Below, piece after piece: positions 35,490-43,738 of a DNA stretch of 64,000 nt (the first letter of the stretch is position 1; each line of letters begins with the position of its first letter). The DNA comes from Gluconacetobacter takamatsuzukensis (GTDB taxonomy: Bacteria > Pseudomonadota > Alphaproteobacteria > Acetobacterales > Acetobacteraceae). The notes below the pieces were generated by a model, which searched no databases, was not told the origin of the DNA, and worked only from the letters and a program-made list of their open reading frames with translations. Both the position numbers and the translations under genes were made by a program. The DNA lies in contig NZ_JABEQK010000014.1 in NCBI RefSeq assembly GCF_014174275.1, positions 20,597-84,596 on the forward strand, read 5' to 3'.

Positions 35490-36314
35490 ATGAAACACTG
35501 GCGCATTGAGCAGATGGACTGGGACAGTTTCGATCCGGCGCGCGTCGACCCCGATATCGTCCAGCTGGTCAAGGCGGCGTCGGTCGTCGAACGGAACGGC
35601 GTGGATTACGCGCGCTATCTGAACAATGTGTTCTTCGACGACCCGGCCTTCCGCGAGGCGGCGGACAATTGGGCCGTCGAGGAAGTTCAGCATGGCGACG
35701 CGCTGGGGCGCTGGGGGATGCTGGCCGATCCGTCATGGAATTATCCGGACGCCTTCGAACGCTATCGGACCTCGTACACGCTGGAACTGGAGGTCGACCG
35801 GTCCATTCGCGGATCGCGCAGCGGCGAGCTGATTGCCCGCTGCATGGTGGAGATCGGGACGTCGTCCTTCTATACCGCGCTGGCCGATGCCACGGAGGAG
35901 CCGCTGCTGAAGGCGATCTGCCGGCAGATCGCGGCGGACGAATACCGGCATTTCAAGCTGTTCTACGACCATATGCACCGCTACCTGAAGCGCGAGAGGC
36001 TGGGTGTGTGGCAGCGCATGCGTATTGCCCTGGGCCGGGTGACGGAGAGCGAGGATGACGAGCTGGCCTCAGCCTATCACACCACCAACGAGCCGGCCGG
36101 CATGCCCTATGACCATGGACGCTGCATTGCGGCTTATATGGCGCGGGCGATGCGGTATTATCAGCCCAGGCACACCGTGCGCGTGACCGGCATGGTCCTG
36201 AAGACCATCGGGATTGCGCCGCATGGCTGGGTGCATGAACTGGTTGCGCGGGGCGTGTACCATCTGATTCGCATACGGCAGAAGAAATTCGCCCGTCAGG
36301 CCGCCTTGGCCTGA
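35490..36314 (+). CDS. Ferritin-like diiron protein
   Basis: A 274-residue four-helix-bundle protein with a complete carboxylate-bridged diiron set in the E...ExxH...E...ExxH pattern: Glu34 (SVVERNG), Glu65/His68 (EEVQHG), Glu121 (MVEIG) and Glu151/His154 (DEYRHFK). This resembles acyl-ACP desaturase-type or rubrerythrin-type proteins; an oxidase or hydroxylase role is possible. The C-terminal third is basic and amphipathic. The ribosome site GGAG is 5 bp before the ATG. Gap of about 215 bp from sucC holds divergent promoters. Confidence 0.75.
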   Translation: MKHWRIEQMDWDSFDPARVDPDIVQLVKAASVVERNGVDYARYLNNVFFDDPAFREAADNWAVEEVQHGDALGRWGMLADPSWNYPDAFERYRTSYTLELEVDRSIRGSRSGELIARCMVEIGTSSFYTALADATEEPLLKAICRQIAADEYRHFKLFYDHMHRYLKRERLGVWQRMRIALGRVTESEDDELASAYHTTNEPAGMPYDHGRCIAAYMARAMRYYQPRHTVRVTGMVLKTIGIAPHGWVHELVARGVYHLIRIRQKKFARQAALA

Positions 36315-36372
36315 CGACGCGCCCCGGCTCCGCCGCATGGCGGACGGGAACAGGACCCAGGAGGGAGTGACG

Positions 36373-36993
36373 ATGTTGGTGCGCAAAATGATCGCGGCCG
36401 CGAGCCTCGGCCTGACCGTGGCGGCGCTGTCGCCGGCGGGGGCCGCGCTGGCCGAGCCTTATTCCCTGCCCATCGCGACCTCGCCCGCGGCACCGCCGCC
36501 GCCCGATTCCGCCGCCGTCGCCGTCCAGCAGGACCTGGCCCAGGTCGGGGTTGCCGCCTTCACCGCGCCGGCGTTTCGGGTGGGGCTGATCCGGCATGTG
36601 GTGCTGTTTCGCTTCCTCAAGGACGTGACGCCGTTCCAGAAGGCGGAAATCGCGCGGCGGTTCCTGGAGCTGGCGGTGGATTCCCGCCGTCCGGACGGGC
36701 GCCCGGTGGTGGAGTCGATCGAGACCGGCTTCCAGAACGGCGGCGAGGGCGTGGATGAGGGATACCAGATGGGCTTCCTGGTCAGTTTTCGCTCGGAAGG
36801 GGACCGGAACTACTATGTCGGCCGTCCGGTCGTGAACCAGCCGGCCTATTTCGACCCGGCGCACGATGCGTTCAAGACGTTTGCGGCGCCGTACCTGGCC
36901 GGAATCATGACGTTCGACTATCGCGTGGCGGCGCTGGCGCGCCCGCCGGAGCCCGTGAAAGCGGCCGGGGCGCGGGCTGGGCATCGGAAATAA
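36373..36993 (+). CDS. Exported Dabb (A/B-barrel) domain protein
   Basis: A 206-residue protein with a Sec signal peptide ending near AALAEP (about residue 28), a proline-rich linker, then a Dabb/stress-responsive A/B-barrel domain from about 70 to 180: 'IRHVVLFRFLKDVTPFQKAEI', here split at HVVLFRF, 'SIETGFQNGGE', 'MGFLVSFRSEGDRNYYVGRP'. Dabb proteins form small dimeric barrels; periplasmic members are poorly characterised. Good ribosome site GAGGGAG. Followed 46 bp later by the M13 protease. Confidence 0.75.
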   Translation: MLVRKMIAAASLGLTVAALSPAGAALAEPYSLPIATSPAAPPPPDSAAVAVQQDLAQVGVAAFTAPAFRVGLIRHVVLFRFLKDVTPFQKAEIARRFLELAVDSRRPDGRPVVESIETGFQNGGEGVDEGYQMGFLVSFRSEGDRNYYVGRPVVNQPAYFDPAHDAFKTFAAPYLAGIMTFDYRVAALARPPEPVKAAGARAGHRK

Positions 36994-37039
36994 ACCGGCA
37001 TACTGTCTCCCGTTCGTAACAGACTCCAGGGGGAACGGG

Positions 37040-39130
37040 ATGTCGGATTGCAGGCGATATGGGCGGGGCGTTTCGGCGCGGCGCGCATGGTTATGCGGCG
37101 TCGCGCTGCTGGCGGCCGCAGGCTGGGGCGGCGGCGCGCGGGCGGCCGATGTGGTCGAGGCCCCGTCCTACGGCATGTGGGGGTTCGACCTCGCCGGGCG
37201 CGACCCGTCGATTGCGCCGGGCAACAATTTCTTCGGCTACGCCAACGGCCGTGCCGTGCACGACATCGTCATTCCGCCCGACATGACGGCCTATGGGCCG
37301 TTCAACATGCTGCATGAACTGTCGCGCAAGCGGGTGCAGGGCATCCTGAACGATCTGTCGGCGCATCCGGTGGCCGAGCCCGCGACGGTCGACCAGAAGC
37401 TGGGCACCTTCTACGCCACCTTCATGGACGAGAAGGGGATCGAGGCGCTGGGGACCCGGCCGCTGGCCCCGGACCTCGATGCCGTGCGCGCGGTGGGGGA
37501 CCGGACCGCCTTTGCCGCCCTGCTGGGGCGCGCCCAGACGGGATTCCAGTATTCGCTGTTCGGGCTTGGCATCCAGCCGGATGCCAAGGACCCGACGGTC
37601 TATGCGCTGATGCTGGACCAGGCGGGGTTGGGCCTGCCGGACCGGGATTATTACCTGAAGCCCGAGCTGGCGGCGAAGAAGACGGCCTATCAGGCCTATG
37701 TCCAGCAGGTGCTGAGCCTGATCGGCTGGCCGGATGCGGCGAAGCAGGCGCAGGCCATCGTGGCGTTCGAAACCCGGCTGGCGCAGGTGCACTGGGCGCG
37801 GCAGGACATGCGCGACCCCGACAAGATCTATAACCCCATCACGGTTCCCGACCTGGCAAAGCGTGCGCCTGGGTTCGACTGGGCAGCCTATCTGACCGCC
37901 GCGGAACTGCCCGAGACGATCGTGAAATCGGGCACGCTGATCGTCGGCGAGCCCGATGCCGTCGTCGGCGAGGCGCGGATTGCCGCGGAGACGCCGCTGG
38001 AGACGCTGCGGGCGTGGCTGGCCTTTCATCTGGTGGACAACGCCGCGCATTATCTGCCCAAGGCCTTCGTCCAGGCGTCGTTCGACTTCAACGACAAGAC
38101 GCTGGCCGGCCAGCCGCAATTGCCCGACCGGTGGAAGCGCGGCGTGACCGCCGCCGGCAACGCGATGGGCATGGCGCTGGGCCAGACTTATGTCGCGCGC
38201 TATTTCCCGCCCGAATACCGCAAGACGATGGAGGCGCTGACCACCGAACTGAAGGCGGCCTTCCATGTGCGGCTGGAGCATAATACGTGGATGGGCCCGC
38301 AGACGCGTGCCGCCGCCGTGCAGAAGCTGGACCATTTCACCATCCAGATCGGCTATCCCAAGCGCTGGCGGGATTATTCCACCCTGGTCGTCAAGCAGGG
38401 GGATGCCTATGGCAATGCCGGGCGCGCCGTGGGCTTCGAATGGCGCTACTGGCTGGGTCATCTGGGCCACCCCGTCGACAGGGACGAGTGGGACATGACG
38501 CCGCAGACGGTGAATGCCTACAACAACCCGCTGTTCAACGAGATCGTGTTCCCTGCCGCGATCCTGCAGCCGCCCTTCTTTAACCCCAAGGCGGACCCGG
38601 CGATCAATTATGGCGCGATCGGCGGCGTGATCGGCCACGAGATGACGCATTCGTTCGACGATGAGGGGCGCAAGTTCGACTATCTGGGTCGCCTGAAGGA
38701 ATGGTGGACCAAGGATGACGAGGCCCGCTTCAACAAGCTGGCCGACCGTTTCGGCAAGCAGTACGACGCCTTCCAGGTGCTGCCGGGCGTGCATGTGAAC
38801 GGCAAGCTGACGATGGGCGAGAATATCGCCGACCTGGGCGGGCTGACGCTGGCGCTGGATGCCTATCATGCCTCGCTGCACGGCAAGCCGGCGCCGGTGA
38901 TCGGCGGGCTGACGGGCGACCAGCGCGTGTTCCTGGGCTGGGCGCAGGTCTGGCGGCAGAAGCTGCGTGACGACATTGTGCGCCAGCGGGTGATGACGGA
39001 CCCGCATTCGCCGCCGCAGGCGCGGGTGAATATCCCGATGCACAATATCGACGCCTGGTACAAGGCCTGGAACGTCAAGCCGGGCGACACGCTGTATCTG
39101 AAGCCCGAAGACCGGGTGAAGATCTGGTAG
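37040..39130 (+). CDS. M13-family (neprilysin-like) zinc metalloendopeptidase
   Basis: A 696-residue secreted protease. A signal peptide ends near ARAAD (about residue 36). The M13 N-terminal domain (about 60-440) is followed by the C-terminal catalytic domain. Substrate motif NAYNNP, zinc site HEMTH (His533, Glu534, His537) and third ligand Glu in GENIADLGG are intact. It cleaves peptides in the periplasm. The ribosome site AGGGGGAACGGG precedes ATG. The far C terminus ends VKIW, a common M13 end. Confidence 0.94.
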   Translation: MSDCRRYGRGVSARRAWLCGVALLAAAGWGGGARAADVVEAPSYGMWGFDLAGRDPSIAPGNNFFGYANGRAVHDIVIPPDMTAYGPFNMLHELSRKRVQGILNDLSAHPVAEPATVDQKLGTFYATFMDEKGIEALGTRPLAPDLDAVRAVGDRTAFAALLGRAQTGFQYSLFGLGIQPDAKDPTVYALMLDQAGLGLPDRDYYLKPELAAKKTAYQAYVQQVLSLIGWPDAAKQAQAIVAFETRLAQVHWARQDMRDPDKIYNPITVPDLAKRAPGFDWAAYLTAAELPETIVKSGTLIVGEPDAVVGEARIAAETPLETLRAWLAFHLVDNAAHYLPKAFVQASFDFNDKTLAGQPQLPDRWKRGVTAAGNAMGMALGQTYVARYFPPEYRKTMEALTTELKAAFHVRLEHNTWMGPQTRAAAVQKLDHFTIQIGYPKRWRDYSTLVVKQGDAYGNAGRAVGFEWRYWLGHLGHPVDRDEWDMTPQTVNAYNNPLFNEIVFPAAILQPPFFNPKADPAINYGAIGGVIGHEMTHSFDDEGRKFDYLGRLKEWWTKDDEARFNKLADRFGKQYDAFQVLPGVHVNGKLTMGENIADLGGLTLALDAYHASLHGKPAPVIGGLTGDQRVFLGWAQVWRQKLRDDIVRQRVMTDPHSPPQARVNIPMHNIDAWYKAWNVKPGDTLYLKPEDRVKIW

Positions 39131-39167
39131 CGGCGGGGAGCCTCGCACCCCGGGAGCAGGGGGCATG

Positions 39168-39192
39168 CGGGAACGGTTTTTTGCCGTTCCGC
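39168..39192 (+). terminator. Terminator-like hairpin after the M13 protease
   Basis: GGAACGG (39170-39176) pairs with CCGTTCC (39184-39190) around a loop TTTTTTG, about 40 bp past the protease stop and 60 bp before the next gene. The T-run is in the loop rather than after the stem. Confidence 0.45.
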
Positions 39193-39250
39193 CCCTTGCG
39201 CAAACGGGTGCCACCTGCTGGAACCACCTCGTGATCGGGGGAGAGGTGCG

Positions 39251-40009
39251 ATGACGACGGTGACGCTTGGCCATCCGGAGACCATCCTGCATGCGGCAGC
39301 CGCGGCAGCGGTGGTGCGCGTGCTGGAAGCCTATGACCTGGATGTCGAATATGTCACCGGCAGCCGGGACGAGCTGAAGGCCGCCATGAAGGCCGGCGGG
39401 ATCGACCTGTTCGTGTCCGCCTGGCTGCCCGATGTCGATGCCCTGTGGCTGGACCCGTCGCTGGGCATGGATGTGCTGGGCGAGCTGTACAAGCCCGTCT
39501 TCGGCTGGTTCATGCCCGAGGGATGCGCGCCGGATGTCGTCTCGATTGCCGATCTGGGGCGGGATGACGGGGTGGTCAACCGCAATATCGTGGCGGCGGA
39601 ATCGGTCCTGGAACGGGTGCGGCTCGGGGTTGCGTCCTATGGGCTGACGGAGCGCGGCTTTACCATTGAGGCCCGGCCGGACGAAGAAGCCTGGCAACAC
39701 GCCGCGAAGGCGATCGAGGCCGGCGAGGCGTCGGTGCTGCCCCTGTGGCAGCCGCATTTCCTGCATCATGGCGGCCGGCTGCGGCAGCTGGAAGATCCGA
39801 AGAACGTGCTGGCCGGGGAACAGGCGGCCCGGATGCTGGTGCGCCGCGAGGCGCGCGGGGAGCTGGATTCCGACCTGCTGGACGAGCTGGACGAGCTGAT
39901 GCTGGGCCACAAGGTGGTCAGCGCGCTGGAATATGCCGTCCGCTGCGACGGCATGACCACCGACGAGGCGGCCGAGGCCTGGCAGCGCGGAAGGCTTCTG
40001 CCCCGGTAG
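39251..40009 (+). CDS. Glycine-betaine-type (OpuAC/ProX) binding-domain protein without signal peptide
   Basis: A 252-residue protein that begins directly with the fold's first strand, MTTVTLGHPETILHAAAA. 'GGIDLFVSAWLPDVDALWL' and 'SVLPLWQPHFLHH' provide tryptophans where betaine-binding proteins build their cation-pi box. No signal peptide, lipobox or membrane anchor is visible, and no permease or ATPase flanks it. It is thus either cytoplasmic (a sensor or metabolic binder) or misannotated upstream. GGGAGAGG precedes the ATG. Five bases before the next gene. Confidence 0.75.
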   Translation: MTTVTLGHPETILHAAAAAAVVRVLEAYDLDVEYVTGSRDELKAAMKAGGIDLFVSAWLPDVDALWLDPSLGMDVLGELYKPVFGWFMPEGCAPDVVSIADLGRDDGVVNRNIVAAESVLERVRLGVASYGLTERGFTIEARPDEEAWQHAAKAIEAGEASVLPLWQPHFLHHGGRLRQLEDPKNVLAGEQAARMLVRREARGELDSDLLDELDELMLGHKVVSALEYAVRCDGMTTDEAAEAWQRGRLLPR

Positions 40010-40013
40010 GGAA

Positions 40014-40826
40014 ATGGAGAACGTGTCCTCCCTGATACCCGGATCGGCCGGTGATCCGCGCGAGGTCGAGTACTGGCTGTTCGGGGCCACGCGGCTGCGG
40101 TCCTGCCCCTTGCGCGTGCTGGTGGCCGGGGCCGATGCCGGCGTGGCGGCCGCGCAATCCATTCATGATTATATTGACTGCGACCTGAGCGCGGATGCGG
40201 ACCCGAGGGCGCGGTTGAATGCGCTCGCCGGCCTGCTGGCACCTGCCGGGGGCATGCGCGTCGTGGTTGCCGCGCCGGACGGGCGCGGGGGCGGCTGCGA
40301 TGTCGGCGGGCTGTTCGACCTGCTGGCGGGGGCGGGGCTGGTGCCTGTCTGCCTGATGGTGCCGCTTGAATATGATCCGGCGTGTCTGGAGGCCGATCCG
40401 GCCGTTTGCACCGATCTGGATTTCCAGCCGGATCGCGCCGGGGCCGCTTTGGCCGAGTCGCGTGCGGGGCAACGGTCGTTTCATGTGGCTTATGCCCGTC
40501 ATGCGGGCGATGGCGTGCGGCGGGCCGATCCGATGGATGTAGCGTCGGTGCCGGTGTTGCGCGACCTGGACGGGTTCGCGCTTTCGCGGCTGATGCGGCC
40601 CGACAACCTGCTGCCGGTCCGCCTGGGCGGGCGCGAGGTGCTGCTGCCGGTGCCGTCGCAGGCGCGTGGCCTGCTGCCGTTGATCGATGGCCGGCGCACG
40701 GTGGGCGAACTGGCGGCGATCCTGGAGAATCGGGGTGTCGATGCCGCGCAGTTCCGGCAGGTCTGGCGCGAGATGTTCGCGACCTTTGCCGGGCTGAACC
40801 AGCTTCTGCTCCAGGCGCCGCCGTGA
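40014..40826 (+). CDS. Degenerate methyltransferase-like protein with winged-helix-like tail
   Basis: A 270-residue protein with no firm family match by eye. 'LRVLVAGADAGVAAAQS' and 'DYIDCDLS' resemble strands 1 and 2 of a class I SAM-methyltransferase but the segment between them is very short. 'LLAPAGGMRVVVAAPDG' resembles the later motif. The last 80 residues ('LLPLIDGRRTVGELAAILEN') look like the winged-helix domain attached to some methyltransferases. The usual glycine-rich loop is replaced, so catalysis is doubtful. Overlaps the YdcF gene by 4 nt. Confidence 0.55.
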   Translation: MENVSSLIPGSAGDPREVEYWLFGATRLRSCPLRVLVAGADAGVAAAQSIHDYIDCDLSADADPRARLNALAGLLAPAGGMRVVVAAPDGRGGGCDVGGLFDLLAGAGLVPVCLMVPLEYDPACLEADPAVCTDLDFQPDRAGAALAESRAGQRSFHVAYARHAGDGVRRADPMDVASVPVLRDLDGFALSRLMRPDNLLPVRLGGREVLLPVPSQARGLLPLIDGRRTVGELAAILENRGVDAAQFRQVWREMFATFAGLNQLLLQAPP

Positions 40827-41353
40827 GCGGGCGGGCGGATGCGCCGCTCGCGATCGTGATCTTCGGTGCCGCGGTTCGTCCGGATGGCACACCGACCCCT
40901 ACATTGCGCCGCCGGGTCGCGGCGGCCGTCGCCTTCGGGCGGGGCTGCGCGGCGCCGCTGTTCGTGCCGACCGGGGGCAGCCTGGGCGGGCGCCCGGCCG
41001 AGGCGCCCGCGATGGCGGCGCTGCTGCGCGGAGCCGGGGTGCCGGAATCGGCGATCATGATCGAGGCGACGGCGCGGGATACGCTGGATTCGGTGCTGGC
41101 CTGTTCGGCGCTGCTGCGGGCACGCGGCTATCGCGGTGCCGTCGCGGTTGCCAGCAGTGCCTATCACCAGCCGCGTTGCCTGGTACTGATGCGGTTGGCG
41201 GGGTGGCGGGTGGTGCGGGTGCCGCCGCCGCGCGTGCCGGCCGCCCGGGGCCTGGGGCGCCGGTGGTTCTGGCGCCTGCGCGAGGTTCCGGCGCTGCCGT
41301 GGGACGTGCTGCTGTTACTGCGCCGCCGCCGGGAGGCCATGGCCGGCGATTGA
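40823..41353 (+). CDS. YdcF/DUF218-family protein
   Basis: A 176-residue DUF218 domain protein starting at GTG, overlapping the previous stop. 'VIFGAAVRPDGTPTPTLRRR' in the first strand, 'PTGGSLGGRPAEA', 'EATARDTLDSVL' and 'VASSAYHQPR' match the family, whose members include envelope glycan-related SanA/ElyC. This version has no transmembrane helix at the N terminus. The C-terminal tail is Arg-rich. Followed by fabD 67 bp later. Confidence 0.85.
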   Translation: MSGRADAPLAIVIFGAAVRPDGTPTPTLRRRVAAAVAFGRGCAAPLFVPTGGSLGGRPAEAPAMAALLRGAGVPESAIMIEATARDTLDSVLACSALLRARGYRGAVAVASSAYHQPRCLVLMRLAGWRVVRVPPPRVPAARGLGRRWFWRLREVPALPWDVLLLLRRRREAMAGD

Positions 41354-41420
41354 CAGGCGCCGCGTCCTGTCGGCATTTCGCGGGCCGGAACGCGAGATTT
41401 CTTTTGAATATGAGGACAGC

Positions 41421-42392
41421 ATGACCGTTCACGCCTTCATCTTCCCCGGTCAGGGTAGCCAGTCCGTTGGAATGGGGGCCGAACTGGCCGCTGCCTTCGC
41501 CCCGGCGCGCGAAGTGTTCGAGGAAGTCGACGACGCGCTGGAGCAGAAGCTCTCGGCCCTGATGTTCGAAGGGCCGATGGAGGACCTGACCCGCACCGAA
41601 AATACCCAGCCGGCCCTGATGGCGGTGTCGCTGGCGGTGCTGCGGGTGCTGGAGAAGGAAGGCGGGCTGGAGCTGAAGCGTGTCGCGGCGCTGGTGGCCG
41701 GGCATTCGCTGGGCGAATATTCGGCACTGGCGGCGGCGGGGTCGCTGGGGATTGCCCAGACGGCGCGCCTGCTGCGCCTGCGCGGCACGGCGATGCAGAA
41801 GGCCGTGCCGGCGGGCGAGGGCGGCATGGCGGCGCTGATCGGCGTGGATCTGGAGCAGGCGCGCGCCATCTGCGCCGAGGCCGCGATCGTGCGTGTGGAA
41901 GGCGAACCGGATTGCACGGAAATCCTTGAGGTCGCCAACGATAATGGCGGGGGGCAGATCGTCATTTCGGGCCGGGCGACGGCCATCGAGCGGGCGATCG
42001 GGGTCGCGAAGGCGCGCGGTGTGAAGCGGGCGGTGGTGCTGCCGGTGTCGGCGCCGTTCCATTGCTCGCTGATGGCGCCGGCCGCCGACGCCATGGGCGA
42101 GGCACTGGAGCGGGCCGAGATTGCCGCACCCGTGGTGCCGCTGGTTGCCAATGTCTCGGCGGCCAAGGTGACGGACCCGCAGGCGATTCGCGACCTGCTG
42201 GTGCGCCAGGTGACGGGTACCGTGCGCTGGCGCGAGAGTGTCGATTCCATGGTGGCGATGGGTGTGAACAGTTTTGTGGAGCTGGGCGCCGGCAAGGTAC
42301 TGTCGGGGCTGGTGCGGCGGATCGCGCCCGATGCGGCGACGCGCTCGGTCGGCACCCCGGCGGATATCGAGGCGTTTCTCGCGTCGCTATGA
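41421..42392 (+). CDS. fabD: Malonyl-CoA:ACP transacylase
   Basis: A 323-residue FabD, moving malonyl from CoA to ACP to start fatty-acid elongation. Catalytic Ser96 lies in GHSLGEYSA, 'FPGQGSQ' is at the N terminus, and 'VSAPFHCSLM' carries the active His. ATG preceded by GAGGACAGC. First gene of fabD-fabG-acpP-fabF. Confidence 0.97.
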   Translation: MTVHAFIFPGQGSQSVGMGAELAAAFAPAREVFEEVDDALEQKLSALMFEGPMEDLTRTENTQPALMAVSLAVLRVLEKEGGLELKRVAALVAGHSLGEYSALAAAGSLGIAQTARLLRLRGTAMQKAVPAGEGGMAALIGVDLEQARAICAEAAIVRVEGEPDCTEILEVANDNGGGQIVISGRATAIERAIGVAKARGVKRAVVLPVSAPFHCSLMAPAADAMGEALERAEIAAPVVPLVANVSAAKVTDPQAIRDLLVRQVTGTVRWRESVDSMVAMGVNSFVELGAGKVLSGLVRRIAPDAATRSVGTPADIEAFLASL

Positions 42393-42421
42393 GATATGAT
42401 TTTTCAGGCAAGGACGGGCTG

Positions 42422-43171
42422 ATGTTCAGGTTGGATGGCAAGACCGCGCTGGTGACGGGCGCATCGGGGGGAATCGGTGCCGCGATCGCGCGGACCCTGC
42501 ACGCCCAAGGGGCGCGGGTTGTGCTTTCCGGCACGCGCGAGGCCGTGCTGGCCGCCGTGGCCGGCGAGATCGCCCCGGATGGCGAGCGGGTCCATGTCTG
42601 CCCCGCCGACCTGTCCGACCCGGCGGCGGCCGATGCGCTGGTCTCGGCCGCCGAGGTCGCGGCCGGTGCGCCGCTGGACATCCTGGTCAACAATGCCGGC
42701 CTGACGCGTGACGGGCTGGCGATTCGCATGAAGGACGAGGACTGGAACCGCGTGATGGAGGTGGATCTGGCGGCGCCCTTCCGCCTGTGCCGCGCCGTGC
42801 TGAAGGGCATGCTGCGCCGCCGGGCCGGGCGAATCGTCAGCATCGCCTCGATCGTCGGCGTGACCGGCAATGCCGGGCAGGCGAATTATGCGGCGGCCAA
42901 GGCGGGCATGATCGGCATGAGCAAATCGCTGGCGCAGGAGGCGGGATCGCGCGGCGTGACCGTCAATGTGGTGGCGCCGGGCTTTATCCAGACCGCCATG
43001 ACCGACGTGCTGTCGGACACGCAGCGCGAGAAGCTGCTGGGCGGCATTCCGCTGGGCCGGATGGGAAAGCCCGAGGATATCGCGGCCTCCGTCGCCTATC
43101 TGGTGTCGGACGAGGCCGGGTGGATCACCGGTACGACGCTGAACGTCAACGGCGGGATGGCAATGCCCTGA
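42422..43171 (+). CDS. fabG: 3-oxoacyl-ACP reductase
   Basis: A 249-residue SDR reductase. TGASGGIG (NADPH loop), NNAG, catalytic Ser in 'SIASIVG' and YAAAK (Tyr-Lys) are intact, as are 'PGFIQTAMT' and 'GTTLNVNGGM'. I chose the ATG at 42422 (MFRLDGKTALVTG) with upstream AAGGACG. An earlier ATG at 42389, overlapping the fabD stop, would add 11 residues and is also possible. Confidence 0.96.
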   Translation: MFRLDGKTALVTGASGGIGAAIARTLHAQGARVVLSGTREAVLAAVAGEIAPDGERVHVCPADLSDPAAADALVSAAEVAAGAPLDILVNNAGLTRDGLAIRMKDEDWNRVMEVDLAAPFRLCRAVLKGMLRRRAGRIVSIASIVGVTGNAGQANYAAAKAGMIGMSKSLAQEAGSRGVTVNVVAPGFIQTAMTDVLSDTQREKLLGGIPLGRMGKPEDIAASVAYLVSDEAGWITGTTLNVNGGMAMP

Positions 43172-43295
43172 TCGACGCGCGAACGCGCTGATTCCGCTGG
43201 ACGCAGGCGGGGATATGGCGGACAACAATCCGATTTTGCGGGGCCGGATTTTCGGGTTCCGGCAGCGGATTGTGACGGAAAGAAGATCCGCCGCC

Positions 43296-43323
43296 TTGGC
43301 TATTGCCGAGGAACCGTGCTAAT
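43296..43323 (+). promoter_or_regulatory. Candidate acpP promoter
   Basis: TTGGCT (43296-43301) and GCTAAT (43318-43323) are 16 bp apart in the 278-bp gap before acpP. A separate promoter for acpP is plausible because ACP is needed in excess. Low-information match. Confidence 0.3.
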
Positions 43324-43449
43324 CCGCCGCTGCTTCGTCCGGAAGCGGGCTGGGCATGTTCCGGCGGTTCCGCTTCGCGGGACGTCAGACAGGACGAATG
43401 AATTTCGAACCGCCCGTATCTCATTGGGGCAGACAGGAAGCGAAGACAG

Positions 43450-43689
43450 ATGAGCGAAATCGCTGACAAGGTTAAGAAGATTGTGGTCGAGCACCTCGGT
43501 GTCGAGGAAAGCAAGGTCACGCCGGAGGCCTCCTTCATCGACGATCTGGGCGCGGACAGCCTGGACACGGTCGAGCTGGTGATGGCCTTCGAAGAGGCTT
43601 TCAGCGTCGAGATCCCGGAAGATGCGGCTGAGAAGATCGCGACCGTGAAGGACGCGATCGACTATATCGAGAAGCAGAAGGCCGCCTGA
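43450..43689 (+). CDS. acpP: Acyl carrier protein
   Basis: A 79-residue acidic helical protein. The phosphopantetheine serine is Ser37 in the [10 protein letters not shown] motif. It carries acyl chains for fatty-acid, lipid A and other syntheses. Housekeeping copy in the fab cluster, distinct from the divergent ACP at 58747. Confidence 0.98.
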   Translation: MSEIADKVKKIVVEHLGVEESKVTPEASFIDDLGADSLDTVELVMAFEEAFSVEIPEDAAEKIATVKDAIDYIEKQKAA

Positions 43690-43738
43690 GGCTGCTTCTA
43701 CCGGAACGTCGGATTTTGTGATCAGGGAGCGGTGCGGG

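Noticed and set aside
37091..40162. A 1023-codon open frame on the minus strand opposite the M13 protease and the betaine-binding-like gene
   Set aside because: Composition is Arg/His/Gln/Pro-rich with no motif, as expected for the antisense frame of GC-rich genes. The plus-strand genes have clear motifs and ribosome sites.
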